This document shows positions 17,381 to 27,800 of a stretch of DNA of 55,656 nucleotides, piece by piece (position 1 is the first letter of the stretch; the number at the start of each line of letters is the position of its first letter). The DNA lies in the NCBI RefSeq assembly GCF_001908205.1, contig NZ_LGHL01000121.1, positions 1-55,656 of the forward strand, given 5' to 3'. The position numbers and the translations under genes were made by a program. Origin of the DNA: Bradyrhizobium sp. NAS80.1. Its GTDB lineage: Bacteria; Pseudomonadota; Alphaproteobacteria; Rhizobiales; Xanthobacteraceae. Below the pieces are notes generated by a model. It had not been told where the DNA came from. It worked only from the letters and a program-made list of their open reading frames with translations, and did no database searches.

Positions 17381-18213
17381 CCACGCGTATCGACACCCGT
17401 TTCGCCGAGCTGAAGAAAGCGGGCCGCTCGGCCTTTGTCACCTTCGTGATGGCCGGCGATCCCGATCCGGCGACGTCGCTCGAGATCATCAAGGCGCTGC
17501 CGAAGGCGGGCGCTGACGTGATCGAGCTCGGCATGCCGTTCACGGATCCGATGGCCGACGGTCCGTCGATCCAGGCGGCGGGCCTGCGCGCGCTCAAAGC
17601 CGGCATGACGCTGAAGAAGACGCTGGAGCTCGTGCGCGGCTTCCGCAAGGACGACGACGCGACGCCGATCGTGCTGATGGGCTACTACAATCCGATCTAT
17701 ATCTACGGGGTCGACAAGTTCCTGGTCGATGCCAAGACCGCCGGTGTCGACGGCCTCATCATCGTGGACCTTCCGCCGGAAGAGGACGACGAGCTCTGCC
17801 TGCCCGCGATGAAGGCCGGCCTCAACTTCATTCGCCTGGCGACGCCGACGACCGACGACAAGCGCCTGCCAGCCGTTCTCGCCAACACTTCGGGCTTCGT
17901 CTATTACGTCGCCATCACCGGCATCACGGGTGCGGCGGCCGCGGACGCAACGGCCGTGAGCGAGGCGGTTACCCGCATCAAGCGGCACACCAAGCTGCCG
18001 GTCTGCGTCGGCTTCGGCATTCGTACGCCGGAGAACGCCCGCGCCATCGCGTCCCATGCCAACGGCGCCGTGGTCGGCACCGCGCTGGTCGATGCCCTCA
18101 AGAACAGCCTCGATGCGGAAGGACGGGCCACCGGCAAGACCGTTAGCGCCGTCGCGGAGTTGACGGCGTCCCTGGCGCAGGGCGTCCGGGGCGCGCAACA
18201 GGCGGCGGAATAG
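17377..18213 (+). CDS. trpA: Tryptophan synthase alpha subunit
   Basis: This 278-residue TIM barrel cleaves indole-3-glycerol phosphate and channels indole to TrpB. The catalytic Glu and Asp are in ADVIELGMPFTDPMADGP. VYYVAITGITGA and GFGIRTPENAR form the phosphate site. The start is GTG, overlapping the TGA of trpB. The next gene, accD, is 110 bases further, possibly in the same transcript; the gap holds a small GCCGGG/CCCGGC hairpin. Confidence 0.96.
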
Positions 18214-18322
18214 GCCATAATTCCGCTTCGAGGCGGACGACAGTGCGGCTTGCCGGGCAGTGGCCCGGCCGCCATATACCCTTCAGGCGATCCCCAGGTG
18301 GGTTCGCACATCGGAGCAAACC

Positions 18323-19264
18323 ATGAACTGGCTTACCAATGTGGTCCGGCCGAAGATTCGCAACATGCTGCGGCGGGAGACGCCGGAGAATCTTTGGATC
18401 AAATGCCCCGATTCCGGACAGCTCGTGTTCTACAAGGACGTCGAGGCCAACCAGTTCGTCATCCCCGGCTCGAACTACCACATGCGCATGGGCGCAGTGG
18501 CGCGTCTGAAGTCGATCTTCGACAACGAGACCTGGTTCGACGTTGCGTTGCCCGACGTCACGCCCGACCCGCTCAAGTTCCGTGACGAGAAGAAGTACGT
18601 CGACCGCATCAAGGATGCGCGCGCGCGGACCAATCTGAACGATGCGGTCAAGGTCGGCTATGGCAAGCTCGAAGGTGCCGCCGTCGTCGTCGCCGTGCAG
18701 GATTTCGATTTCATGGGTGGCTCGCTCGGCATGGCCGCGGGTGAGGCCATCGTGCGCGGGCTGGAACTCGCGGTCGAGAAGAAGTCGCCGTTCATCGTGT
18801 TCGCTGCCAGCGGCGGCGCGCGCATGCAGGAAGGCATTTTGTCGCTGATGCAGATGCCGCGCACCACCGTCGCGGTGCAGATGCTGCGCGAGGCCAAGCA
18901 GCCCTACATCGTCGTGCTGACCAACCCGACCACCGGCGGCGTCACAGCGTCCTATGCGATGCTGGGCGACGTACAGATCGCCGAGCCCGGCGCGCTGATC
19001 GGTTTTGCCGGCGCGCGCGTGATCGAGCAGACCATCCGCGAGAAGTTGCCCGAGGGTTTCCAGCGTGCCGAGTATCTGAAGGAGCACGGCATGGTCGACA
19101 TGGTCGTGCATCGCCACGAATTGCGGCCGACCCTGGCGCGGCTCTGCCGCCTCCTGACCAAGGCGCCTGCGCTGGAGAGCGCATCGAAGCCGGCGCTGGC
19201 CGTTACGAGCCCGGCGCAGATCGTATCGGCCCCCGAGACGGCGCCGGCCGCGCCGCACGCGTGA
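18323..19264 (+). CDS. accD: Acetyl-CoA carboxylase carboxyltransferase beta subunit
   Basis: This 313-residue subunit works with AccA to carboxylate acetyl-CoA to malonyl-CoA, the committed step of fatty acid synthesis. The crotonase-fold core is intact (AASGGARMQEGILSLMQM, NPTTGGVTASYAMLGD, GFAGARVIEQTIRE). The N-terminal zinc ribbon, normally four Cys in two C-x2-C pairs, is degenerate: only Cys28 in WIKCPDSGQ remains. The start at 18323 has GGAG upstream; the longer frame from 18260 is not family-like. A GTG-start overlap (GTGA) couples it to folC. Confidence 0.95.
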   Translation: MNWLTNVVRPKIRNMLRRETPENLWIKCPDSGQLVFYKDVEANQFVIPGSNYHMRMGAVARLKSIFDNETWFDVALPDVTPDPLKFRDEKKYVDRIKDARARTNLNDAVKVGYGKLEGAAVVVAVQDFDFMGGSLGMAAGEAIVRGLELAVEKKSPFIVFAASGGARMQEGILSLMQMPRTTVAVQMLREAKQPYIVVLTNPTTGGVTASYAMLGDVQIAEPGALIGFAGARVIEQTIREKLPEGFQRAEYLKEHGMVDMVVHRHELRPTLARLCRLLTKAPALESASKPALAVTSPAQIVSAPETAPAAPHA

Positions 19265-20604
19265 ACGCTTCCTCTGACAGCGCAAAGCCGCCGCTCGGCG
19301 AATTGATCGGGCGGCTGTCGGCCCTGCATCAGAAGCGCATCGATCTCGGGCTGGAGCGGATGCACCGTCTGCTTGCGCGGCTCGGTCATCCCGAGCGCAA
19401 GCTGCCGCCGGTGATCCACATCGCCGGCACCAACGGCAAGGGTTCGACGCTAGCTTATCTGCGCGCGACGCTGGAAGCCGCGGGCCTGCGCGTCCACGCC
19501 TACACCTCGCCCTATCTCGTCCGCATCAACGAATGTTTCCGGCTTGGCCGCGTCGGTGGCGGCGTGCTCGTCGGCGACGATGAGTTGTGCGCGGCGCTGG
19601 AAGAGGTCGAGCGCGTCAATGCCGGCGAGGCGGCGACCGTGTTCGAGCTGAAGACGGCCGCGGCATTTCATCTGTTCGCACAGCACCCGGCCGATGTGGT
19701 GCTGCTCGAAGTCGGCCTCGGCGGCCGGCTCGATTCCACCAATGTGATCGATACACCGGCAGCCTGCGTGATCACGCCTGTTAGCATGGACCACATGGAC
19801 TTCCTTGGGCCCACGCTGACGTCGATCGCCGGCGAGAAGGCGGCGATCATCAAGCGTGGCGTGCCCGTTGCTTGCGCCGAGCAGGCGCCGGAGGCGATGG
19901 CCGTGATCGAGGCCCAGGCCAGGCGCATGCGCGCGCCGCTGTTTGCCGCGGGCGAAAGCTGGCACGTAAATGTCGAGCACGGGCGTCTCGTCTATTCCGA
20001 CGAGCGCGGCCTGATGGATCTCACGGCGCCGCGCCTGTTCGGCCGTCACCAGTTCGACAATGCGGGCCTTGCGATCGCGACCCTTCGCGCAATCCCGGGC
20101 TTCAAGATCAATCATGCGGCATTCGAGGCCGGTATCGTTGGCGCGGAATGGCCGGCGCGGATGCAGCGCATCACCACGGGCGAACTGCTCTCCTGGGGAC
20201 CGCAGGGGTCGGAAATCTGGCTCGATGGCGGGCACAATGCCGAAGGCGGGCGCGTTGCGGCGGCCGCGCTCGGCGATCTCGAGGAGCGGGTGTCGCGGCC
20301 ACTGGTGGTGATCGCGGGCATGATGGCCAACAAGGACGCGGAAGGCTTTCTTGCGAACTTCGCGGGCCTTACCCGTCACATCATCGCGGTACCGATTCCC
20401 GACACCGAGAACGCGATGCCGGTTGACCGGCTTGCGGACGCCGCGCGCAGCCTCGGCATGCGCGTCGAGCCCGCGCCCGGCATCGAGGCCGCGCTGCGCG
20501 CCTTGTCGCGGCTCGCCTACGAAGTGCCGCCGCGCATCCTGATCACCGGCTCGCTCTATCTCGCCGGCCATGTGCTGGGGCTCAACGGCACGCCTCCTGC
20601 ATAA
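19261..20604 (+). CDS. folC: Bifunctional folylpolyglutamate/dihydrofolate synthase
   Basis: This 447-residue Mur-ligase-type enzyme adds Glu to dihydropteroate and extends the polyglutamate tail of folates. The P-loop reads HIAGTNGKGSTLAYLR (about 54-69). The second ATP/Mg segment is in EVGLGGRLDSTNVIDTP, followed by SMDHMDFLGPTL and the C-terminal domain with WLDGGHNAEGG. The start is a GTG overlapping the accD stop. The accD-folC pair is conserved widely. Confidence 0.95.
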   Translation: MNASSDSAKPPLGELIGRLSALHQKRIDLGLERMHRLLARLGHPERKLPPVIHIAGTNGKGSTLAYLRATLEAAGLRVHAYTSPYLVRINECFRLGRVGGGVLVGDDELCAALEEVERVNAGEAATVFELKTAAAFHLFAQHPADVVLLEVGLGGRLDSTNVIDTPAACVITPVSMDHMDFLGPTLTSIAGEKAAIIKRGVPVACAEQAPEAMAVIEAQARRMRAPLFAAGESWHVNVEHGRLVYSDERGLMDLTAPRLFGRHQFDNAGLAIATLRAIPGFKINHAAFEAGIVGAEWPARMQRITTGELLSWGPQGSEIWLDGGHNAEGGRVAAAALGDLEERVSRPLVVIAGMMANKDAEGFLANFAGLTRHIIAVPIPDTENAMPVDRLADAARSLGMRVEPAPGIEAALRALSRLAYEVPPRILITGSLYLAGHVLGLNGTPPA

Positions 20605-20605
20605 G

Positions 20606-20732
20606 CTCTCTTGTCCCGGACGCGGTGCAGCGTGCAACGCTGCTCCGCAGAGCCGGGACCCAGAATGCCGCCACATGGGCCCCGGCTCTGCAGCGCACCG
20701 TTTCACGCTGCGCTGCGTCCGGGGCACGAGAG
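20606..20732. repeat. Palindromic repeat family A, copy 1
   Basis: This long imperfect palindrome begins CTCTCTTGTCCCGGACGC and ends GCGTCCGGGGCACGAGAG. Inner arms of the AGAGCCGGGACCC/GGGCCCCGGCTCT type are present. It shares its outer and inner arms with 28041-28182 and 42759-42895. It fills most of the 302-base gap between folC and trxA, which are convergent. Confidence 0.85.
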
Positions 20733-20845
20733 TGAGGATGATAATGCGCCTTGCCGCGACTGCCGACGTTCACAGAAATTACCTCGCGCTGGAGCTCACA
20801 CGCCGCAGCAATCAGCCGGAGCTCGCGACCGGATGGATCAATCCG

Positions 20846-20880
20846 TGAAAAACAAAACGGCCGGCATGACGCCGGCCGTT
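20846..20880 (-). terminator. Rho-independent terminator of trxA
   Basis: AACGGCCGGC (20856-20865) pairs perfectly with GCCGGCCGTT (20871-20880) around a five-base loop. On the minus strand it is followed by TTTTGTTTTT. It sits just after the trxA stop codon and ends the long minus-strand gene run. Confidence 0.92.
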
Positions 20881-20906
20881 ACGCAACTCTTCACTCGCGA
20901 TGCAAA

Positions 20907-21227
20907 TCAAACCGCGGAGGTGATCCACTGCTGGAGCTTCGCCTTCGGCGCCGCGCCGACCTGACGGGAGGCCATCTCGCCGCCCTTGAAGATCATCAGG
21001 GTCGGGATCGACATCACGCCATACTTGGACGCGGTCTTCGGGCTCTCGTCGACGTTGAGCTTCACGATCTTGACCTTGTCGCCCATCGCACCGGCAATCT
21101 CGTCGAGCGCGGGTGCGATCATGCGGCAGGGGCCACACCATTCGGCCCAGAAATCAACGACCACGGGGCCGTTCGCCTTGAGCACTTCGGCTTCGAAATC
21201 GGCGTCAGAAACCTTGCTAACGGCCAT
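20907..21227 (-). CDS. trxA: Thioredoxin 1
   Basis: This 106-residue cytoplasmic disulfide reductase has the redox motif WAEWCGPCRMIAPALDEIAG, the cis-Pro in SIPTLMIFKGGE, and the usual length. It reduces ribonucleotide reductase, methionine sulfoxide reductases and peroxidases. It is the last gene of the minus-strand run, 67 bases after addA, and is closed by a strong terminator. The addA-trxA order is common in Rhizobiales. Confidence 0.97.
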   Translation of the reverse strand: MAVSKVSDADFEAEVLKANGPVVVDFWAEWCGPCRMIAPALDEIAGAMGDKVKIVKLNVDESPKTASKYGVMSIPTLMIFKGGEMASRQVGAAPKAKLQQWITSAV

Positions 21228-21294
21228 TGGAGTACCTCACTCGGTTGAAAGAATCGGCGCGATCTGGAATCGCGCCCGGAATCATGACCTCAAC

Positions 21295-24200
21295 CTATGA
21301 ACGGCTCCTTGCCGGGTCAAGGACGCTCACGCCGACATGAAGGGATGCCAGCGCCGCGTCCAGCGCGGGGGCTGAAATCTCCATATATTCAAGGGCCTCG
21401 GTCCAGAGCAGGACGGCGCGGATCGGCTTTTGGGGATATAGCCTCGATAGCACCGCCCGGTACAGCGCGAGCTGCCGGACATAGGCGGCGGGCGCCTCGG
21501 CCGCGCTCCTGGGCGCCGTCTGGTTGGTCTTGAAATCGACGATCAGGACTTCATCCGGACGAACGACCAGCCGGTCGATCTGCCCGGATACCAGGGCCGG
21601 GGTGCGGCCCGGCCGCTCCAGCTTGCCGACGATGGCGACCTCCGCCCGGCTGCCGGCGGCAAAGACGGGCGCGAAACGCGGCTCGGCGATCAAGGCGAGC
21701 ACCTTGTCGGCCAGCGCGGCGCGGTCGGCCTCCGTCCAGTCCGAGGCATTGCGCGCCATGAAGCCGATTGCGGCGTCGCGCCGGCGCTCGGCAGCGATGT
21801 CGGGCAGCGATTGCAGCAGCCGGTGCACCAGCGTGCCGCGTTGCAGCGCCAGCGCGCGCGACTGCACCGATTCGCCGGTCCGCACCGCACGGCCTTCCTC
21901 GGCAGACTGGCCGGACGGGCGGACGGGATCGTCGTCAATGGTTTCGCGCGGCGCCGGCGTCCGCAGCCAGTCCGGCAACGCGATCGTCTGGTCAACTGCA
22001 ATCGCGGGCGTGCCCAGCGCCGCGACATCCTCCGGTCGCGCGAACCGCGTCACCTTGCCGAGCGGCGTCTCGACCGTCTGCTTCTCGAGGCCCGAGCCGG
22101 TGAGCCCGGTGTCGATCAGATCGTACCAGCTCAGCTTGCGGACGGTCTTCATGTTGCCGGGCATGCAGCCGCCGACGATCAGCCGGTCGGCCGCACGGGT
22201 CATCGCGACGTAGAGCAGGCGGCGATACTCGTCCTCGGTCTCCTCTAACATCGTCTTGCGCGCCTCGACGACCGGCTTTGGATCGTCGGCCTTGCGGCCG
22301 GCCCAGACCACGACCTCGCCGCCATTGCCGCGCGGCACGTGGATCAGCCGCAGCCGCTGCGAATCCGAAGGAGACGACGTCGTGTCGACCATGAACACGA
22401 CCGAGGCCTCCAGCCCCTTGGCGCCGTGCACAGTCATCACCCGCACCTCGTCGCGCGAGATTTCCATGTCGCGCTTCACCTCGGTGTCGGCCGAGCGCAG
22501 CCACGCCATGAAGCCCTGCAGCGAGGCCGGCGCCTTCCGCTCATAGTTCAGCGCGAGCTCCAAAAATTCGTCGAGCGCGTCATTGGCCTCGTGGCCGAGG
22601 CGGCGCAGGATGCGCGCACGTGCATCGTCACCCCCGAGCAGCCAGGCATAGAAGGCGAACGGCGTCTCCTCGCGCGCGCGGATCTCGCAGGCCTCCAGGC
22701 GCCGCAGCGCCGTGGCAAACTTCTCGCTTCCAGCCGCATGCTCGCCGAGCGCACGGCGCAGCGATCCCTTGCGATCCCAGGCAAGCTGGAACAGGTCGTC
22801 GTCATCGAGCCCGAACAGCGGGCTTTTCAGCGCGACGGCAAGCGCCAGATCGTCCTGCGGCAGCAGCAACCCATCTGCGAGGTTCATCAGATCGATGATC
22901 GCGATGTGCTCGGTGAGTTTCAGCCGGTCGGCGCCGGCAACCGGAACGTTGGCGTGCTTCAAGGCCTGGATCACGGCATCGAACGCATTGCCGCGCCGGC
23001 GCACCAGGATCAACATGTCGCCATAGCGTAAGGGACGGCGTTCGCCATCGTGCCCTGTCAGCGTGCCGCTCTCGACCAGCCGCTTGATCTCGGCCTGGAT
23101 GCGGCGCGCGAGCTTGACCTCGGGGCTTGTGACGGCGACGCCGTCGAACGGCGCGCGCCAGCCCTCGATGTCCTGCCTGTCGTCGGCCTCGGCGAGGTCC
23201 CACAGCTCGATCACGCTGGGACCTGCATCGGCGAGCGCATTGTGCAGGGGATGGCCGATATCGACCGAATGGATGCTCTTGTAGATCGCCGGCTCGCGGA
23301 AGACGTGGTCGACCGAGTGCAGGATCGTGGCGCCCGAGCGGAACGAATAGGTGAAGGCGACGGGATCGAATTTCAGTCCGGCGGCGGTGAACTTGCGGTC
23401 CAGCTCGCGCCGGCGCGCGTCGAATTCCCGGGGCTCCGCGCCCTGGAACGAGAAGATCGACTGCTTCTCGTCGCCGACGGCGAAGATGGTGCGGTTGAGC
23501 CCCTCGCGCGCACCTTCGCCCGCAGTGAACTCCGAGATGATGTGCGCGACAATGTCCCATTGCCGCGGGCTGGTGTCCTGCGCCTCGTCGATCAGGACGT
23601 GATCGACGCCGCGGTCGAGCTTGTAATGCACCCAGCCCGAAGAGACGCGGTTCAGCATCGCCAGCGTCTTGTCGATCAAATCGTCGTAGTCGAGCAGCCC
23701 GCGCTCCTGCTTCTCGCGACGGTAATTCGCGGCAGCCGCGGTCGCGATATGCAGGAGCGCCGCAGTACGGTCGCGCACGGACACCGCACGGCGTTTCTCG
23801 ATCAGTCCGTTGAGACGCTGCGCCTCGTTCTCGAACAGGCGTGCGACGGAGGGATTCTGCTCGCCAAACTTCTTGGTCAGCACCGCCTTGCGCGGCAACT
23901 TCTCGTCGGTGAGGAAGACGCTGAGATAGGCATCGACCTGGTCGCCGCCAGAAAACACCTTTGCCGCGCGCAGGCGCTCCGCCTGGTCGTTGTCCGACTT
24001 GCTGCCGTCTTCCAGCGCAAAGGCGATGTCGTCCCAGCGCGATCGCGGCAGGAACGGACCATCGAGGATCTCGTTCTCGACGTCCTCGATGCGGTCGCTC
24101 GCATCCACGCCCAGCACCGCAGCCATCTGCGCAGCAGCCGCTTCCGCATTGCCCGCCTCGTCGGTCCAGGCCATGAAATGGTCGCGGCTGAGGCAGGCTT

Positions 24201-24804
24201 CGCGCACCACTTCCTTGAAGGTGACGTCGGCGGCGTTCGCCATCGCGGTCAGAAGCGCGCGGCCGATGACGGTCTCCGGATCGCGCGCGGCGTCCAGCAG
24301 CACCTTCAGATTGGCGCGCTCCATCATGTCGGTCTGGTCGCGCTCGTCGATGACGGCGAAGCGCGCCGGCACATTGGCCTCGAACGGAAATTGCTGGAGC
24401 AGGCGCGTGCACAGCGCATGGATGGTCTGCACCTTCAGTCCGCCCGGCGTTTCCAGCGCGCAGGCGAACAGCTTTCGCGCTTCGCGGCACAACCGAGCAT
24501 TCGGGTGCGGAATGCCGACGGCAACAATAGCCTTTTTGAGCGCATCATCGTCCAACGTTACCCAATGACCGAGCGTGGTGAACACGCGCTCGGCCATGTT
24601 GGCAGCGGCCGCCTTGGTGAAGGTGATGCAGAGGATCTTTTCCGGCGGCACGCCCGACAGCAGCAGGCGGATCACGCGCTGCACCAGCACATGCGTCTTG
24701 CCCGAGCCGGCATTCGCCGACACGAAGGCCGACGCGGTCGGATCGGACGCGCGCGCTTGCCTCGCGCGCACCTCGTCAGGGATGGGACGCGGCGCCTTTA
24801 CCAT
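21295..24804 (-). CDS. addA: AddA helicase-nuclease subunit (double-strand break repair)
   Basis: This 1169-residue UvrD-like helicase/nuclease forms AddAB, the alphaproteobacterial RecBCD counterpart that resects double-strand ends for RecA. Walker A is FVSANAGSGKTHVLVQRV near the N-terminus. Helicase motifs DHVLIDEAQDTSP, AVGDEKQSIFSFQGAE and RVMTVHGAKGLEASVVF follow. The C-terminal RecB-type nuclease has the PD-(D/E)xK core in EVLIVDFKTNQT. I chose ATG at 24804, overlapping addB by seven bases; an upstream in-frame codon adds 11 residues from within addB. Length fits the alphaproteobacterial type. Confidence 0.95.
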   Translation of the reverse strand: MVKAPRPIPDEVRARQARASDPTASAFVSANAGSGKTHVLVQRVIRLLLSGVPPEKILCITFTKAAAANMAERVFTTLGHWVTLDDDALKKAIVAVGIPHPNARLCREARKLFACALETPGGLKVQTIHALCTRLLQQFPFEANVPARFAVIDERDQTDMMERANLKVLLDAARDPETVIGRALLTAMANAADVTFKEVVREACLSRDHFMAWTDEAGNAEAAAAQMAAVLGVDASDRIEDVENEILDGPFLPRSRWDDIAFALEDGSKSDNDQAERLRAAKVFSGGDQVDAYLSVFLTDEKLPRKAVLTKKFGEQNPSVARLFENEAQRLNGLIEKRRAVSVRDRTAALLHIATAAAANYRREKQERGLLDYDDLIDKTLAMLNRVSSGWVHYKLDRGVDHVLIDEAQDTSPRQWDIVAHIISEFTAGEGAREGLNRTIFAVGDEKQSIFSFQGAEPREFDARRRELDRKFTAAGLKFDPVAFTYSFRSGATILHSVDHVFREPAIYKSIHSVDIGHPLHNALADAGPSVIELWDLAEADDRQDIEGWRAPFDGVAVTSPEVKLARRIQAEIKRLVESGTLTGHDGERRPLRYGDMLILVRRRGNAFDAVIQALKHANVPVAGADRLKLTEHIAIIDLMNLADGLLLPQDDLALAVALKSPLFGLDDDDLFQLAWDRKGSLRRALGEHAAGSEKFATALRRLEACEIRAREETPFAFYAWLLGGDDARARILRRLGHEANDALDEFLELALNYERKAPASLQGFMAWLRSADTEVKRDMEISRDEVRVMTVHGAKGLEASVVFMVDTTSSPSDSQRLRLIHVPRGNGGEVVVWAGRKADDPKPVVEARKTMLEETEDEYRRLLYVAMTRAADRLIVGGCMPGNMKTVRKLSWYDLIDTGLTGSGLEKQTVETPLGKVTRFARPEDVAALGTPAIAVDQTIALPDWLRTPAPRETIDDDPVRPSGQSAEEGRAVRTGESVQSRALALQRGTLVHRLLQSLPDIAAERRRDAAIGFMARNASDWTEADRAALADKVLALIAEPRFAPVFAAGSRAEVAIVGKLERPGRTPALVSGQIDRLVVRPDEVLIVDFKTNQTAPRSAAEAPAAYVRQLALYRAVLSRLYPQKPIRAVLLWTEALEYMEISAPALDAALASLHVGVSVLDPARSRS

Positions 24805-27800
24805 TCCTCGATCCCCAGGCCACCCGCTGCCGACCATTCCTTGATCCGGGCGAGATCGTCATAGGCGCCGTAGCGGTTGGTCCACATCGGCAGGTTCAGC
24901 GATGTGTAGGGCTGATTCTCGTCCTCGAAGGCGCGGATCAGCGCCTCCAGCTTGGCCCGCGCCTCGGCGGCTGCCGTGTCCGGCGGTTGCGCCTGGTCGC
25001 TTTGCTTGATCTTGAGCTCGAGGATGCGCTCCTCGCCCGGCGGATTGTTGCCGCTCAGCCTCACATAGACGAGCTGGCTCACGGACGCACCGGCGTCGAT
25101 GCCGGGAAAGCCGCCCTCGCGCAGGATCGCCGCCTCCAGCGTGAGCTGAGGTGACAGGCCCATGCGAACCTGCTTGCCGGTCGGCGGCTGGCCGGTCTTG
25201 TAGTCGAGGATGGCGTAGGCGCCGCCCACGCGCCGCTCAATGCGGTCGGCGCGCGCGGAGAGGCGGAAGCTGCGCTCATTGTCGAGCGTGATCGAGATTT
25301 CGCCATGCGTCTCCGCCGTGATCGCCTCGATCGCGCCACGCCGTACCGTCTCCCATTCGCCAAACCAGCGCGCGATGCGCTGGAAGCGCGGCCACCACAG
25401 CGCCCGCGCTTCGGGACGCTCCATCAGCGGCGCAAAGTATTTCCCGCCGATCGCGCGCAGCACGCGGGCGGGGTTGTCGGGCAGATGCGCGGCATAGGTT
25501 TCGGTGAACTCGCCGAGCGCATCGTGGATCGCCGAGCCGCGGTCGGCGGCCGACAACGGCATGTCGACGGGATCGAGCGCGTCGAGCCGCAGAATGTGCT
25601 TCGCGTAGATCGTGTAGGGATCGCGCAGCCAGTCCTCGATTGCCGTGACCGACATCCTGAGCGGCCGCGTCGCGCGCGGCGGCCGCGGCTCGGGCTGCTT
25701 GATCGGCCTGACCTCGTCGGGCTGGTCCAGCGCGCCCGCGAACTGCACGTACTTTTCCCCGGCGCGCTTTGCGGCCTTCCAGAGATCGTCGCCCGCAACC
25801 GCCTCTAACCGGTGCAGGAAGCGCGAGGCCACAGCCGGCGCGCCGCCAGCCTTGGCGGCATGGGTGAGGATCACCTCGTCGGCGCCGAGCAATTGCGCGA
25901 AGTCATGCGCGGAGAGGCCGATGCGCCGCTCCGGCAGATCGAGGCCGAGCTCGTGCCGCATCGGCCGGCTGAGCCAGGGATCGATGCGGGGCGCCGGTGG
26001 CCAGACGCCTTCGATCAGCCCGCCGACGATGATCCGGTCGGCCTGCATCAGGCGCGATTCCAGCGGACCGTAGATCTGCAGGCGCGCGCCCGGTCTGTCG
26101 CGTCGGCGCACCGCGCGGTCGCCGAACGCGGTCTGGAAGACGTCGGAGTAGTCCGGCAGCGGCACCATCAATCCGCTGGTCGTGCCGCCGCGCATGAGAT
26201 CGTCGAAGGCGCTAGCGAGCGCGAGGCCCTCGCGCTCCTCGAAGGCGAGCGGGATACCCTGCTCGTCGCGCGACAGCTGGATCAGGATCTCGCGGTGCCG
26301 GTGCGCCAGCTCGGCGAAGTCATACGGTTTCGATGGCGCGAGGCTCTCGATCGGCGCCAATGCCTTTCGCAAGGCATCGATCAGCGCCTGGATGCGATCG
26401 AGATCCTCGGCCTTCAGACGCGCGCGCGGCTCGGCGCGATGCAGCGCGGAGACCTCGCTGCGCCACAGTTTTGCCAGCTCCTCGCGAAAGCGGTTGAATT
26501 CACGCAAGAGGCCGCCCGTACCGGCAGGCGGGCGAGTGCCGCGCAAGACTGCGAGCTCCAACCCCTCGATCGCAGCTTTCCACGCGCCTGGCGCGCGGCC
26601 GAGCCGGCACAGCGGATGTTTCAGCATCGCCAGCAGCGTCGGCGGCTCCAATCCCTTGGTCGCTGCCTCCGCCGTGAGCCGCGCGAAAACGCCGGCTGAT
26701 GTTTCCATCAGGACGTCGCCACCGGAATCGTCGAAAGCGAGATCCCATCGTGTCAGCGCAGCCATCACCCGTCGCGCCAGTGCGCGGTCCGGCGTCACCA
26801 GCGCCGCCGATTTGTCGAGATGCCGCGCCTCGCGCATTGCGATCGCGATCGCCAGCGCTTCCATCTCGGGATTGGGAGCTTCGACGACCGCGAGATTTGT
26901 CATGCCGCCGGCGATCTTTGCGGCGACATCCGGCTGCTTCAGCCGGTCGTACCAAATCTCGGTCTTGGCGGACGGCCGCATCGATTCCGATGCGAGCAGA
27001 TCACGGCCGCCTTGCGCCGGCGGCTGCAGGATATCGACGTCGCTGCGCTTGATGCCGAAGCGCTGCAGCAGTGCGTGCAGGGCATATTGCGGATGGTTCG
27101 ACGCCGGATGCTCCGCGAATTTGCCGAGCGAATCGCGCACGCCGCCGATGGTCCGCCAGGCGTCGTCGTCGAGATCGGTGTCGAGGCCCGGCAGCACCAC
27201 GGCGCCATGCGGCAACGAGGCGACCGCATGCAGGAATTTTGCGGTGGCCGGCATCGAGCCGGTCGAGCCGGCCGCGATCACGGGGCCATGCGGATGCGCC
27301 GTCAGCCGCCTGGCTTCCGCCGCGATCAGGAGATCGCGCCGCGCCGCCGGCTCGATCCGGTTGATCTCGGCGAGATGATTGGGCCATGCGATACGCGCGA
27401 TGCGCAGGAATTCGAGCGAGTGCTGCCAGTATCGATCGAGCTGGTCCGGCACGAGACCATCGAGCGCGCTCCAGTCGACACCGCGCGTGACCATGTCGTC
27501 GATCAGGCGGGCGAGATCGGAAGCCAATGCAAGCGTCGAGGCGGGACCGCCGACCACCAGCGGCGCCAGCACCGGGCCTTTGGCCCAGGCGGCGACGAGC
27601 TGTGCCAGTGTCAGCCGCCGTTCGAGCTCGCCGAGCCGCGGCGGAATGTCGAGCGGTGCGGCGGTCGAAAACTGCTCGGCCTCGTCGGCGAAGGCGAGCT
27701 CATCCTCGTCGATGTCGCCGAGCGCGACGATGCGCGGCAGCACCACCGCGTCCGCTTTCATCTCGTCGAGGAAGATCTCGCGCACGACGCGCATGGCGCG

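Noticed and set aside
23050..24864. 604-codon open frame antisense to addA
   Set aside because: It is an antisense shadow of a real gene without ribosome site or recognised domains.
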